NCBI GenBank assembly: GCA_035649575.1
Contig: DASRJH010000167.1
Coordinates: 12,269-76,268 of the forward strand
Length of the DNA: 64,000 nt
Source of the DNA: DASVAL01 sp035649575
GTDB taxonomy: Bacteria; Planctomycetota; UBA1135; UBA2386
Reading direction: 5' to 3'
Shown one piece after another: positions 51,005 to 60,497 of this stretch (position 1 is the stretch's first letter; the number at the start of each line of letters is the position of its first letter). The position numbers and the translations under genes were made by a program. The notes beneath the pieces are model-generated. The model saw nothing but the letters and a program-made list of their open reading frames with translations. It had not been told where the DNA came from and ran no database searches.

Positions 51005-53974
51005 TCACAACGCGAGCGTCAGCCGGATCCAGTTCGTGAGCTTGCGTTCCTGTTGCCCGCTCGCGTCGAGCGAGAAGCCCGCGAAATAGAGCGGCAGTCC
51101 GGCCAGGAACGGCAGAGCCGGCACGTAGAGCGTCGGCTGAGCAGTGCCGGTCGCGCTCAGCACGCCCTGGAAGTCCACGAAGAACGGGCTCGTCGGATCG
51201 AGGCCGGCCTCGAGGATGAAGCCGTAGTTGAGCGGCAGCAGATTCCCGGCCGGCAGCACGAGGCCCGGCGAGAAGCCTTCGCTGAGGCAGAGGATGTAGC
51301 GGAGCCCCGCTTCGGTCGGCAGCGACAGCGACATCGGCACAGGTTGGCCCATCGTCGCGGTCGCAGGGCCGCGCAGCGGCATGCCGTCGAGCAGGAACGA
51401 CAGGCTCTGCCTCAGCAGCCGGGCGCGCGCACCCGGATCGGTGATCGTGTCGAGTGGCAGGCCGAAGCAGACGACGCGCGCCCCCGTGACGGGGTCGAGC
51501 TTCTGGATGCCCGCGGCGAGCCCGTTGCCGTAGCGCAGGCAGACGGTGCTGTTGGCAGTCGTCGCCGCGAGCACGTCCGCGTACTCGACCTGGTAGGTGC
51601 CGGACATGCCGTCGTCGAAGCTCGTGGCCGGGACTCCGGCGCTCACGGTGCCTGGGATGCCTGGCTGCAGCGCGTAGGTGTTCGCGTCGTCGGCGACGTA
51701 GGTCGTGCCGAGCACGTTGCGGTAGAAGTTGCGGTCGCTCGCCGAGCCGTTCGCGTCGAGATCCCAGCCGACCTCGGCGCCGCTCACGAGCAGGCTGCCG
51801 CCGCCGTTGAGGAAGGCCGCGACGAGGGCCTGTTCGAGGTTGCCGAAGGTCTCGTCGGCGGTGCTCTCCTCGCCGAGCGACCAGACGACGGCTTCGTAGC
51901 TCGGCAGCTGCACGCGTCCGAGCGTCACGGCTTCGTTGCTCGCCGCGTCGAAGCCCAGCGAGTAGCTCGCCTCGCGCCGCAGCGCGTCGCCGAAGTGGCG
52001 CAGGTAGTCGCGCGTGTTGTCGGGGCCTTTCACGTGGCGGTCGAGGCGGTCGAATCCCTGTACGAGCAGGACCTGTGCTTCGCCGAGGTGGTCGGTGCCC
52101 GCGGTCATCACTTCGGTCGGAAACGATCGTCCGGTCGTGTTCCAGGCGCGCACGCGGAACGAGAGCATCGTGTGGTGCGGCAGGGGGCCGGTCGACCAGT
52201 TCGTTCCGGTCACCGAAGCTACCTCGAGGAAGCCCTTGCCGTCGGCCGACTGTTCGACGGTGTAGTGGGTTGCTCCGACAGCCGGGTCCCAAGCGACGCG
52301 CAGGCCGCGCGCGCCGTCCTGCACGACACGCAGCGCGGCCGGCGGCTCGGGCGGGAACGGGGCCAGCGGCGCGAAGTAGCGCAGCACGCCTCGCGCATAC
52401 GCGCGCGCGGCGAGGTAGCGGAAATCGGGGTCGTGCAGCGAGGAGTGGTCGAGCGAGCCCGGGCTGTCGTGGAACGCGAGCTCGACGAGGATGCCCGGCA
52501 TCGTGGCGAGCAGGCGCAGCTCGCCGAAGTTCGCGCCGTGCTGGCCGCGGTCGACCCACGCGGGGTTCCAGAACACCTGCAGGTCGCCGACGATCTGCGT
52601 GTGCACGCTCTGGCTCAGCGCGGCCGAGCCCGGCGTCGCGCCGCCGCTGTAGACGAACGTGTCGGTGCCGCTGCCGCCGCCGGCATTCGTGTGTAGCGAG
52701 ACGAACGCGTGCGCGGTGCGCCACTCGGCGAAGCGCGGGCGCGCGGTCACGTCGTCGTCGTTGTCCTGACCGGTCGAGACCGGGTTCCAGACGGTGCTCG
52801 GGGCGCCCGCGAACTGGGCCCAGTAGCGCGCGCATTCCTTCCATCGCAGCTGGTTGCTCGTGGTGCCGCCGCGCGCGATCGAACCGAGGCCGCCGCCGAG
52901 TCGCACGGTGTCGGCGATCGCGACGCCGGGACTCGCGGACTGGTTGCTGAGCACGACGCGCGCGCCCGCGGCTGCAGAGAACCAGAAGTCGCCGAGGTGC
53001 GTCCAGGTCAGGTTGTCCTTCTGCTGGTCGACCGTCGCGGTGCCGATGCCGCCCGTGTGGTGGATGCGGTAGTTCGCGGCCGGCGTGCGGTTGGCGCTCG
53101 CGCGATAGCACGCGAACACGGGGTAGAGCCCGTCCTCGGCGACCGGGATGGTCCAGGTCGCGGTCGCGGTCTCGGTGGCTCCCGTGCTCACGAACCGATA
53201 GCCGCCGCCGTTGTAGCCCGACGAAGCCGACGTGGTCCAACTGCCGGTCTCGCTGTACCCGGGGGCTCCGGCGTCGTTGTCGACGAGGGCGTCCTGGTCG
53301 ACTTCGCCGTGCTCGCGGCAGAACACGACTTCGGCGCCGAGGTTGTGCAGGAACGGGATCAGGTACTGGTTGCAGATCTCGGCCGTGTGGATGTCTTCGA
53401 TGAGGCCGTCGATGAGGCCGCGCTGCGTGGTCCAGCCGAGCGTGCTGTGCCAGTAGTAGCCGTGGCCTGGCGACACCGCGATGCGCTTGCCGCTCAGCGC
53501 CCCGAACGGGCTCGTGAACGCGAACGGCGGTGGGGGTGATGGTGCTGGCGGCTGCGCGGGTGGATGGCCGAGCAGGTCGCCGAGGTCGGGCTCGCTGCCG
53601 TCGGGTTGCCGGACCGCGATGCGCACGCTGTGCACGAAGGGGGCGAGCAACGCGGTCTTGTCGACCTGTTCGATCGCGTGCTCGAGCTGACGGCCCGCGG
53701 TCGCCGTGAGCAGCGTCGTGTCGAAGACGAGATGCAGGATGCCGCCCTGCTGCCGTGCATCGACCAGCTGCGTGCCGGGCGGCACGTGGCTCGTGTAGCC
53801 CGCGGCGAGCTCGACGGGGCTCGGGCCCAGGCACAGGTGGCGGATCGCGCTCGCGACGTCGCGGTGGCGCGGCGGAACGCTCGCGAGGTTGTGGTCGCGA
53901 AAGAACAGGACTTCCTGTGCCTCTGCGGTGGCGCACAGCGTCAGCAGGACGAGCGCGTGTGAAGCCGTGGCCAT
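51005..53974 (-). CDS. Secreted N-acetylmuramoyl-L-alanine amidase with inserted golvesin-like domain
   Basis: This 989-residue protein has a signal peptide (MATASHALVLLTLCATAEAQ). Amidase_3 zinc ligands are His171 in SPGHGYYWH, Glu193 in LIEDIHTAE, and His428 in SLHTNAGGG, with Glu499 in VELAFHD. An about 130-residue insert (250-365) looks like a golvesin/Xly carbohydrate-binding-like beta domain (TWTIPVAEDGLYPVFACY, ADTVRLGGG). A fibronectin type III-like domain (about 545-640), a middle flavodoxin-like region and a planctomycete C-terminal-like module follow. It probably cleaves cell-wall peptide or glycan outside the cell. An upstream ATG at 53989 is possible. Confidence 0.85.
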   Translation of the reverse strand: MATASHALVLLTLCATAEAQEVLFFRDHNLASVPPRHRDVASAIRHLCLGPSPVELAAGYTSHVPPGTQLVDARQQGGILHLVFDTTLLTATAGRQLEHAIEQVDKTALLAPFVHSVRIAVRQPDGSEPDLGDLLGHPPAQPPAPSPPPPFAFTSPFGALSGKRIAVSPGHGYYWHSTLGWTTQRGLIDGLIEDIHTAEICNQYLIPFLHNLGAEVVFCREHGEVDQDALVDNDAGAPGYSETGSWTTSASSGYNGGGYRFVSTGATETATATWTIPVAEDGLYPVFACYRASANRTPAANYRIHHTGGIGTATVDQQKDNLTWTHLGDFWFSAAAGARVVLSNQSASPGVAIADTVRLGGGLGSIARGGTTSNQLRWKECARYWAQFAGAPSTVWNPVSTGQDNDDDVTARPRFAEWRTAHAFVSLHTNAGGGSGTDTFVYSGGATPGSAALSQSVHTQIVGDLQVFWNPAWVDRGQHGANFGELRLLATMPGILVELAFHDSPGSLDHSSLHDPDFRYLAARAYARGVLRYFAPLAPFPPEPPAALRVVQDGARGLRVAWDPAVGATHYTVEQSADGKGFLEVASVTGTNWSTGPLPHHTMLSFRVRAWNTTGRSFPTEVMTAGTDHLGEAQVLLVQGFDRLDRHVKGPDNTRDYLRHFGDALRREASYSLGFDAASNEAVTLGRVQLPSYEAVVWSLGEESTADETFGNLEQALVAAFLNGGGSLLVSGAEVGWDLDANGSASDRNFYRNVLGTTYVADDANTYALQPGIPGTVSAGVPATSFDDGMSGTYQVEYADVLAATTANSTVCLRYGNGLAAGIQKLDPVTGARVVCFGLPLDTITDPGARARLLRQSLSFLLDGMPLRGPATATMGQPVPMSLSLPTEAGLRYILCLSEGFSPGLVLPAGNLLPLNYGFILEAGLDPTSPFFVDFQGVLSATGTAQPTLYVPALPFLAGLPLYFAGFSLDASGQQERKLTNWIRLTLAL

Positions 53975-54079
53975 GGGCTCCGCAAGCATAGAGGACTCTG
54001 TCGCGACATGCTGCACGCGAGGCCGCCGGGCCGGCTGCGAATCTACGCTCGATGGCAAGACCGAACTTGCGCGTTCTGG

Positions 54080-54661
54080 CTACCAGACGCCCGGGATCAG
54101 CCGCTTCGTGCGCGCCCGGTAGGCGTCGTACTCGGCACCGAACCGGTCGAACATCATCTGTTCCTCGCGCGACAACCGGCACGCGAACATGACCGTGAAC
54201 GCGACGAAGCACGAGGGGCCGCTGAGCCAGTTCGGTTGCAGCAGCGCCTGCGCGATGCCGTAGAGGAAGATCGCGGTGTACATCGGATGGCGGATCCAGC
54301 GATAGACGCCGTGATCGACGATCCGGTGGCCTTCGCGCAGCTCGAGCGTCACCGACCAGTTGCGGCCCAGATCGGCGTGCGAGAGATGGAACAACCACAG
54401 CCCGGCCAGCATGCAGACGGCGCCCACCGTGAACGCGGGGGGATGCAGTTCGTACTCGGCGAACGCGAGCAATTGCGTCATGGCCGCGACGGGCAACACC
54501 AGGAATCCGAACCCCATGAGGAACAGCAGCAGGGTCTCGAGGCGACCGCGCCGGCTCTCGGCGACTGCGATGCGCTTGCCCTGCTTCTCGTACGGAGCGC
54601 GGATGGCAATGCACAGCACGAGGCCGAGCAGCAGTGCACCGTGACCGAACCAGGGGTTCAT
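54080..54661 (-). CDS. Isoprenylcysteine carboxyl methyltransferase-like membrane protein
   Basis: This 193-residue protein has about four to five TM helices. The PEMT/ICMT signature is TLELREGHRIVDHGVYRWIRHPMYTAIFLY, with RHPMY, followed by EEQMMFDRFGAEYDAYRART near the C-terminus. These methylate lipids or small acceptors using SAM at the membrane. The acceptor is unknown. Its start ATG at 54661 overlaps the chorismate mutase stop by ATGA, so they are co-translated; no functional link is obvious. Confidence 0.85.
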   Translation of the reverse strand: MNPWFGHGALLLGLVLCIAIRAPYEKQGKRIAVAESRRGRLETLLLFLMGFGFLVLPVAAMTQLLAFAEYELHPPAFTVGAVCMLAGLWLFHLSHADLGRNWSVTLELREGHRIVDHGVYRWIRHPMYTAIFLYGIAQALLQPNWLSGPSCFVAFTVMFACRLSREEQMMFDRFGAEYDAYRARTKRLIPGVW

Positions 54662-54942
54662 GCCGGTCGATCGCGCTCGACGATCGCCCGCGACGCGGCG
54701 AAGACCGCGCGAAAGATCGATTCGAGCGCCGGTGCCGGATAGCCGCCGGGCCTCGTCTGCTGCAGCACCTTCGAGAGCATGGCCGCCTCGCGCTCCGGAT
54801 CCGCGCCGGGCAAGCCGCGCGCGCGCTTCCACGCGCCGATCGTCGCCACCAGCTGCGCGCGTTCCTGCAGCACGCTGAGCAGCCGCAGATTGCAGACGTC
54901 CATGGCGGCGCGCAGCTGGTCGAGTTCGTGGTCCGATGGCAT
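54658..54942 (-). CDS. Chorismate mutase (AroQ type)
   Basis: This 94-residue all-helical protein fits the AroQ fold: DQLRAAMDVCNLRLLSVLQERAQL (helix 1 with catalytic Arg and QER), IGAWKRARG (Lys), DPEREAAML and IFRAVFAASRAIVE. It converts chorismate to prephenate for Phe/Tyr synthesis. It is a stand-alone enzyme, not fused to prephenate dehydratase or DAHP synthase. The start lies 67 bases from the divergent U32 gene. Confidence 0.85.
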   Translation of the reverse strand: MPSDHELDQLRAAMDVCNLRLLSVLQERAQLVATIGAWKRARGLPGADPEREAAMLSKVLQQTRPGGYPAPALESIFRAVFAASRAIVERDRPA

Positions 54943-55009
54943 CGCGATCTTCGGCCCGTGCCGCGCGTCGATTGCGGGCCCGGAGCGCCGCGGATACTAC
55001 CTCCCTGCG

Positions 55010-57613
55010 ATGCGCGATCGTCCGCACAAACCCGAGGTGCTGGCCCCGGCGGGCTCGATGCCGGCCCTGGTCGCCGCGCTGCATCGCGGCGCCGATGCCG
55101 TCTACTTCGGCTTGCAGGACGGTTTCAACGCGCGCGCTCGCGCGGCGAACTTCGCACTCGCAGAGCTGCCTGCCCTGGTCGGCCGCATCCACCGGGCCGG
55201 CGCGCGTGCCTACGTGGCGCTCAACACGCTCGTCTTCGAACCCGAGCTGCCCGCGATGGAACGTGTGCTGCGCCACCTCGCGGTCGCGGGCGTCGACGCG
55301 CTGATCGTGCAGGACCCCGCCGTTTGCCTGCTCGCGCGCGCGGTTTGCCCCGGACTCGAACTGCACGCGAGTACGCAGATGACGATCGCCGAACCGGCGG
55401 CGGCTGCGTTCGCGAAAGCGCTCGGCATCACGCGCGTCGTCGTGCCGCGCGAGCTCTCGGTCGCCGAGATCGCACAGTTCGCCGCCGGCACCGACCTCGA
55501 GCTCGAGGTCTTCGTACACGGTGCTCTGTGCGTCTCGTGGAGCGGCCAGTGTCTCACGAGCGAGGCGTGGGGCGGCCGTTCGGCCAACCGCGGCCAGTGC
55601 GCGCAGAGCTGCCGCATGCCATACGAACTGGTCGTCGACGGCGAGCTGCGGCCGCTCGGCGACGTCGCGTATCTGCTGAGTCCGAAAGACCTCGCGGGCG
55701 CGCGCGCCGTGCCCGACCTGCTCGCCGTGCCCGTGCACGGCCTCAAGATCGAGGGCCGCCAGAAGGGGCCCCAATACGTCGCGACGGCGACAGGTGGTTA
55801 CCGCCGCTGGGTCGATGCGCTGGTCTCGGGAGGCGATCGCAAGGAGGCCGAGCGCCAGCTCGCGCAGGACCTGCTCGCGATGTCGCTGTCCTACTCGCGC
55901 GGTTTCACGGACGGGTTTCTGGGTGGCAGCGATCACCAGACCCTGGTCGAGGGGCGTTTTCCCAAGCACCGGGGCGTGTATGTCGGCCGCGTGACCCGGA
56001 TCGCGCGCGATGCGGTGTTCGTGCGGTCCGATCCGGATCGGCGATGGACGGGCGGGCTCGCGATGGGCGCGCGGCCCGCGGAACCGGCCGGAACGTGCAG
56101 CGCGCCGCTGCAGGCCCCCGGTGAGCCGGCCCCGCTCGTGCTGCGGCCCGGCATGGGCGTCGTGTTCGATCAGGGCAATCCCGAGGACAAGAACGAGCCC
56201 GGCGGCGCCGTGTTCTTCGTCGAGACCGAGGGCGACGAACTGCGGCTCGGCTTCGGCGATCCGGGGCCCGACCTGTCGCGCGTGCGCGTGGGGGACCGCG
56301 TCTTCGCGACGAGCGACCCGGCGCTCGCGGCGGCCGTGGCGCGCGAGCTGCGCGACGAGGAAGCCGAGCCGGAGGGGCGCAACGCGGTCGACCTGCGTGT
56401 GCAGGGGCAGCTCGGACAGGCGTTGACCGTGCACGCGACCTGCCGCGGTTACACGGCGAAGGCAGCGACGGCCTCCGCGCTGCAGGCGGCGCGCGGTGCG
56501 GGCCTCGATACGACGCTGCTCGCCGCCAAGGTTGGAGCCTTCGGCGGCACGCCGTTCCGGCTCAGCCACCTCGACGCGGAGGATCTCGCCGCGGGTCTGC
56601 ACGTACCGGCCAGCGAGCTCAAGGAGCTGCGCCGGGCGCTCGCCGCGGCGCTGCTGCCGCAGATCGAGCGCGGCCCTGTGCGCACGGTCGTTGCCGAGCC
56701 CGCGATCGCGCGCGTGCGCGCTGCGCGCGCCATGGCGCCGTTGCCGAGCACGCCTGCAGCGCTCGTGCCGCTCGTGCGCAGCGAGGAGCAGCTGCTGGCG
56801 GTGATCGCGGCAGGCTGCCGCGAGGTGGAGCTCGACTGGATGGAGTTCACCGGTCTCGGGCACGCCCTCGACCGGGCGCGGGCAGCCGGCCTCTCGGTCA
56901 CGATCGCGACGACGCGGATCGGCAAGCCCGGCGAGGAAGCGCTCGTCGAGCGCATCCGGAAGCTCTCTCCCGACGGCATCCTCGTGCGCCACTTCGGGGC
57001 CTTGATGCGCTTCTTGCGGTTCCGAGCGGCCGGGGACCAGTTCGTGCTACACGGCGACTTCTCGCTGAACGCGGCGAACTCGCTGACCGCGTTGCACCTG
57101 CTCGGGCTCGGGCTGCAGACGATCACGGCGTCGTTCGACCTCGATGAGCGGCAGCTGTTCGCGATGCTCGCAAACATGCCGGCGAACCGGCTCGCCGTCG
57201 TCGGCCACCACCGCATCCCGACGTTCCACACCGAGCACTGCGTCTACTCGCATCTGCTCAGCAACGGGCGCGACTTCCGCTCGTGTGGGCGGCCCTGCGA
57301 ACGGCACCAGGTCGGCCTGCGCGATCACCTCGGCCGCGAACATCCGGTGATCGTCGATGTCGGCTGCCGCAACACGGTGTTCCACCACGCGGCGCAGCAA
57401 AGTGCGGCATGGGCCAGGAGACTGCTCTCAGCCGGCGTAGAGCGGTTCCGCGTCGAGTTCGTGCGCGAGGGGGCTTCCGAAGTGTCGAGGGTGCTCTCGG
57501 CGTGGCGCGACCTGCTGGCCGGCCGCTGTGATGCCGAACTCGTGGGCCGGCGCACGGGGGCGACGAGCCAGTTCGGCGTCGCCGAGGGCGGCATGAAGTT
57601 GCTCGCGGAGTGA
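55010..57613 (+). CDS. U32 family protein, RlhA-like (23S rRNA hydroxylation)
   Basis: This 867-residue protein opens KPEVLAPAGSMPALVAALH and GADAVYFGLQDGFNARARA, the U32 signature. Cys motifs VHGALCVSWSGQCLTSEAWG and NRGQCAQSCRMPY bind an Fe-S cluster in the family. The second half contains a DUF3656-like region and a late Cys pair (FRSCGRPCERHQVGL). Length and layout fit RlhA/YdcP-type proteins, which hydroxylate 23S rRNA C2501 in E. coli; other U32 members act in ubiquinone or tRNA hydroxylation. Start at 55010 (MRDRPHKPEV). It is divergent from chorismate mutase. Confidence 0.85.
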   Translation: MRDRPHKPEVLAPAGSMPALVAALHRGADAVYFGLQDGFNARARAANFALAELPALVGRIHRAGARAYVALNTLVFEPELPAMERVLRHLAVAGVDALIVQDPAVCLLARAVCPGLELHASTQMTIAEPAAAAFAKALGITRVVVPRELSVAEIAQFAAGTDLELEVFVHGALCVSWSGQCLTSEAWGGRSANRGQCAQSCRMPYELVVDGELRPLGDVAYLLSPKDLAGARAVPDLLAVPVHGLKIEGRQKGPQYVATATGGYRRWVDALVSGGDRKEAERQLAQDLLAMSLSYSRGFTDGFLGGSDHQTLVEGRFPKHRGVYVGRVTRIARDAVFVRSDPDRRWTGGLAMGARPAEPAGTCSAPLQAPGEPAPLVLRPGMGVVFDQGNPEDKNEPGGAVFFVETEGDELRLGFGDPGPDLSRVRVGDRVFATSDPALAAAVARELRDEEAEPEGRNAVDLRVQGQLGQALTVHATCRGYTAKAATASALQAARGAGLDTTLLAAKVGAFGGTPFRLSHLDAEDLAAGLHVPASELKELRRALAAALLPQIERGPVRTVVAEPAIARVRAARAMAPLPSTPAALVPLVRSEEQLLAVIAAGCREVELDWMEFTGLGHALDRARAAGLSVTIATTRIGKPGEEALVERIRKLSPDGILVRHFGALMRFLRFRAAGDQFVLHGDFSLNAANSLTALHLLGLGLQTITASFDLDERQLFAMLANMPANRLAVVGHHRIPTFHTEHCVYSHLLSNGRDFRSCGRPCERHQVGLRDHLGREHPVIVDVGCRNTVFHHAAQQSAAWARRLLSAGVERFRVEFVREGASEVSRVLSAWRDLLAGRCDAELVGRRTGATSQFGVAEGGMKLLAE

Positions 57614-57646
57614 GCCCGGGAGGACGTGCTCTGGAAGGGCAGCAAG

Positions 57647-58594
57647 TCAATCGGCCGCGAACACCTCGGCGAGGGTCCGCGCGTCGAGCAGGCGTTCGCC
57701 CCAACGGTCGAGTTCGGCGATCGTGGCAGAGTGGATGCGTGCGGCGGTTTCAGTGGGTAGAGGGCCGAAACGCTTGGTCAGTAGGCGCACCAGCAGCCTG
57801 GCGCTTCCTTCGCGTCTCAGCTTCTCGGCGGTGCTCATGATGGTCTCCTCAGGTCGTTTCAGGATGCGTTCGAAGGTCACGTGCAGGTCCTCCGCAGGGA
57901 TCTTTGTCACGTGCAGACAATACCACCCGATTGTGGCAACTGCCTCGCGGCCGAGCGGTGGTCCCTCGTCGCGGTCGACGGCAGACAGCAGGTCGCTCCA
58001 GCGGTCGAGCCCAGCGAGCGCTTCGACGGCAGTCCACTCGCGCAGGAAGCGAAGGCACAGGAAGGTGAGCTGGGCGAGCGGCGTCAGTCCAGCGCGACGC
58101 AGCTCGGGTTCGGTGCAGCGCTTCAGGTCGTCGATGAGCATGCGCATGCCCGGTTGCAGTGTCGCGAGCACGGCGGCTTCGGGGTCGAGCCCTTGCAGGT
58201 GGGGGTGCGGTGGTTCGGACTCCGGCCACGGGGTCTCGCCGTGGCACAACAGGATCGGCACGACGAGAGCAGGTGGTTCGCCGTCCGCACGCGTGCTGTG
58301 GCCGATATGGACTGAATAGCGAAGGATCTGGCCTGGCGCCTCGCGGTCGACGTAGCTCTTGTGCTCGGTGAGCACGAACAGGCGATGCCCGGCTCGCAGC
58401 AGTGCAACCTCGAACAGGTTGTCGGTGATCAGCAGGCGCAGCGTCTGGCCATGGACCTTGTCTGGTGCCTCACGCAGCGTCGCCCAGTCGATGGCCGCGA
58501 CGAGTGCTGCGGGCATGACCGTGCGCAGCCACCCGGCCGCATGGCGGGAGTGACGGAACGTGAAGTGGAACAGAGCGTCGTGCGGGGTCGCCAT
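57647..58594 (-). CDS. Rpn-family PD-(D/E)XK nuclease with DUF4351 end
   Basis: This protein of about 315 residues starts MATPHDALFHFTFRHSRHAAGWLR, then MPAALVAAIDWATL, LLITDNLFEVALL and LFVLTEHKS, the Rpn/transposase_31 nuclease pattern with ITDNLF (Asp) and EHKS (Glu, Lys). The C-terminal 60 residues (LLVRLLTKRFGPLP, LDRWGERLLDARTLAEVF) are DUF4351, the usual partner domain. Rpn proteins promote recA-independent recombination and are often horizontally transferred. No terminal repeats or target-site duplication were seen. An internal start at later Met is possible. Confidence 0.75.
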   Translation of the reverse strand: MATPHDALFHFTFRHSRHAAGWLRTVMPAALVAAIDWATLREAPDKVHGQTLRLLITDNLFEVALLRAGHRLFVLTEHKSYVDREAPGQILRYSVHIGHSTRADGEPPALVVPILLCHGETPWPESEPPHPHLQGLDPEAAVLATLQPGMRMLIDDLKRCTEPELRRAGLTPLAQLTFLCLRFLREWTAVEALAGLDRWSDLLSAVDRDEGPPLGREAVATIGWYCLHVTKIPAEDLHVTFERILKRPEETIMSTAEKLRREGSARLLVRLLTKRFGPLPTETAARIHSATIAELDRWGERLLDARTLAEVFAAD

Positions 58595-58656
58595 GCCGGT
58601 GCAGGCAGTGGATTCCCGACCGCGCATTTGGGCAGGAAACCACCGCTGCCGCGGCG

Positions 58657-59076
58657 TCAGCGCTTGGCCGGAGCCTTCGTCCCCGTCATGGGCAGCAGCA
58701 ACGCACAGTAGCTGGCCGCGAACGCACAGGCCCCGTGCCAGATGGCGCGCAGCCACAGGCTCGTCTCGCTCGGGAGGTAGGGCTGCACGATCCACTCCAT
58801 CACGCCGCCGAAGATGGCCACGAGGGTGCCGAGAATCGAAGCCGCGAGCGCGGCCAGCGCGGCCGGGTTGGCGCCTTCGGGCAGCGGCGGCACGGGACGC
58901 TGCCGGCGCAGGCGCAACCACATCAGGTGCAGCGCGAAAGCGGCGGCCGCGAGCACGGCCCACTCGCGCGGCATCAACGCGTACTGGTGGAAGTGGACGG
59001 TGCCGGCAATCCACGACAGACCGATCAGCACGGGGCACAGCGACAAGAAGCGTCGGAACCAGCGCTCGGAGGTCAT
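58657..59076 (-). CDS. Four-helix membrane protein of unknown function
   Basis: This 139-residue protein has about four TM segments (FLSLCPVLIGLSWIAGTVHFHQ, WAVLAAAAFALHLMWL, LAALAASILGTLVAIFGGVMEW and AIWHGACAFAASYCALLL). No family motif is recognised. His residues in TM1 (VHFHQY) and TM4 (WHGAC) could bind a metal or heme (speculative). It starts at ATG 59076 and is 124 bases from the divergent purD start. Confidence 0.6.
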   Translation of the reverse strand: MTSERWFRRFLSLCPVLIGLSWIAGTVHFHQYALMPREWAVLAAAAFALHLMWLRLRRQRPVPPLPEGANPAALAALAASILGTLVAIFGGVMEWIVQPYLPSETSLWLRAIWHGACAFAASYCALLLPMTGTKAPAKR

Positions 59077-59200
59077 CGAAGGCGCATCGTGACGGCGTCG
59101 GCGCGGGGACGCCAGTCCGACGCGCGCGGTGAACATCGGGCTTTCCGCGCGGGGCCGGCCTCCGTAACCTTGCGCGCTTGCCTTCCTTGCCAATCTGCCC

Positions 59201-60466
59201 ATGAAAGTCCTCGTCGTCGGCCAGGGTGGCCGTGAGCACGCTCTTTGCTGGAAGATCCGCCGCTCGCCGCTCGTGAAGCGCGTCTTCTGCGCGCCCGGCA
59301 ACGCCGGCACGGCCACGATCGGCGAAAACGTGGACATCGCGGCAGACGACATCGCCGCGCTGGTCCGGTTCGCGAGCGCCGAGAAGATCGACCTCACCGT
59401 GATCGGCCCCGAGGGGCCGCTGTGTGCCGGCGTCGTCGACGCGTTCGCGAAACAGAAACTCGCGTGCTTCGGACCGACGAAGGCCGCTGCCGAGATCGAA
59501 GGCAGCAAGACGTTCGCGCGCGAACTGTGCCGCCGTCACCGCATCCCGGGTCCCGCATACTGGACGTTCGACGACTACCAGATGGCGCGTTCGTTCCTCG
59601 CCAACCGAGAGGACGGTCCGATCGTCGTGAAGGCCTCGGGCCTCGCGGCCGGCAAGGGCGTCACGGTCTGCAAGAACCGCGAAGAGGCCACGGTTGCGGC
59701 CAACGAATGCCTCGAGAAGCGGCGCTTCGGCGAGGCTGGAGCCCGGGTCGTGTTCGAGGAGTTCCTCGAGGGCGCCGAAGTGTCGCTGATCACGCTGACC
59801 GACGGGCGCACGATCGTGCCGCTCGAGCCGGCGCGCGACCACAAGGCGGTGTTCGACGGCGACAAGGGACCGAACACGGGCGGCATGGGCGTCATCACGC
59901 CCGTAGCGGTCATGCCGCGCATGCAGGCCCAGATGGAGAGCCAGATCGTGGTGCCGACCGTACACGCGATGAACCGAGAGAACCGCCGCTACCAGGGTTT
60001 CCTCTACGCGGGGCTCATGTTGACCACGCAGGGCCCGCGTACGCTCGAGTTCAACTGCCGTCTCGGCGACCCGGAAGCGCAGCCGCTGCTCCTGCGCCTG
60101 CAGAGCGACCTCGTGCCGCTGCTGCTGGCCACGGCCGAAGGCCGGCTCGAGACGCAGGAGCCGCCCGTGTGGGATGCTCGCGTCGCGGTCTGCGTCGTGG
60201 CGTGCAGCGCCGGCTATCCCGGTGACTACAAGTCGGGCGTGCCGATCTTCGGGCTCGATCGAGTGCGGACCGGCGACGATCTGCAGGTCTTTCACGCCGG
60301 TACGAGCAGCAAGGGTGGCGACGTGCTCACGGCGGGCGGGCGCGTGCTGTCGGTCACGGCGCTCGGTGTCGATGCCGAGGCCGCGCGCGCGCGGGCCTAC
60401 GGCGCGCTGCAGCAGATCGAATTCGCCGGCATGCACTATCGCAAGGACATCGGCCAGCGGGCGTGA
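59201..60466 (+). CDS. purD: Phosphoribosylamine-glycine ligase (GAR synthetase)
   Basis: This 421-residue ATP-grasp enzyme ligates glycine to phosphoribosylamine, the second step of purine synthesis. Opening KVLVVGQGGREHALCWKI is the family N-terminal motif. The ATP-grasp region has GPIVVKASGLAAGKGV and EFLEGAEVSLI. The metal and substrate part is GDKGPNTGGMG. Length matches the norm. It is followed by fur after 31 bases and probably shares a transcript. Confidence 0.95.
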   Translation: MKVLVVGQGGREHALCWKIRRSPLVKRVFCAPGNAGTATIGENVDIAADDIAALVRFASAEKIDLTVIGPEGPLCAGVVDAFAKQKLACFGPTKAAAEIEGSKTFARELCRRHRIPGPAYWTFDDYQMARSFLANREDGPIVVKASGLAAGKGVTVCKNREEATVAANECLEKRRFGEAGARVVFEEFLEGAEVSLITLTDGRTIVPLEPARDHKAVFDGDKGPNTGGMGVITPVAVMPRMQAQMESQIVVPTVHAMNRENRRYQGFLYAGLMLTTQGPRTLEFNCRLGDPEAQPLLLRLQSDLVPLLLATAEGRLETQEPPVWDARVAVCVVACSAGYPGDYKSGVPIFGLDRVRTGDDLQVFHAGTSSKGGDVLTAGGRVLSVTALGVDAEAARARAYGALQQIEFAGMHYRKDIGQRA

Positions 60467-60497
60467 GTCGCACGCCGGCCGAGGTTATCGTCCGTTC

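Noticed and set aside
50721..54614. A minus-strand frame of about 1,300 codons over the amidase and actin-like gene
   Set aside because: It conflicts with the amidase frame and has Arg-rich low complexity.
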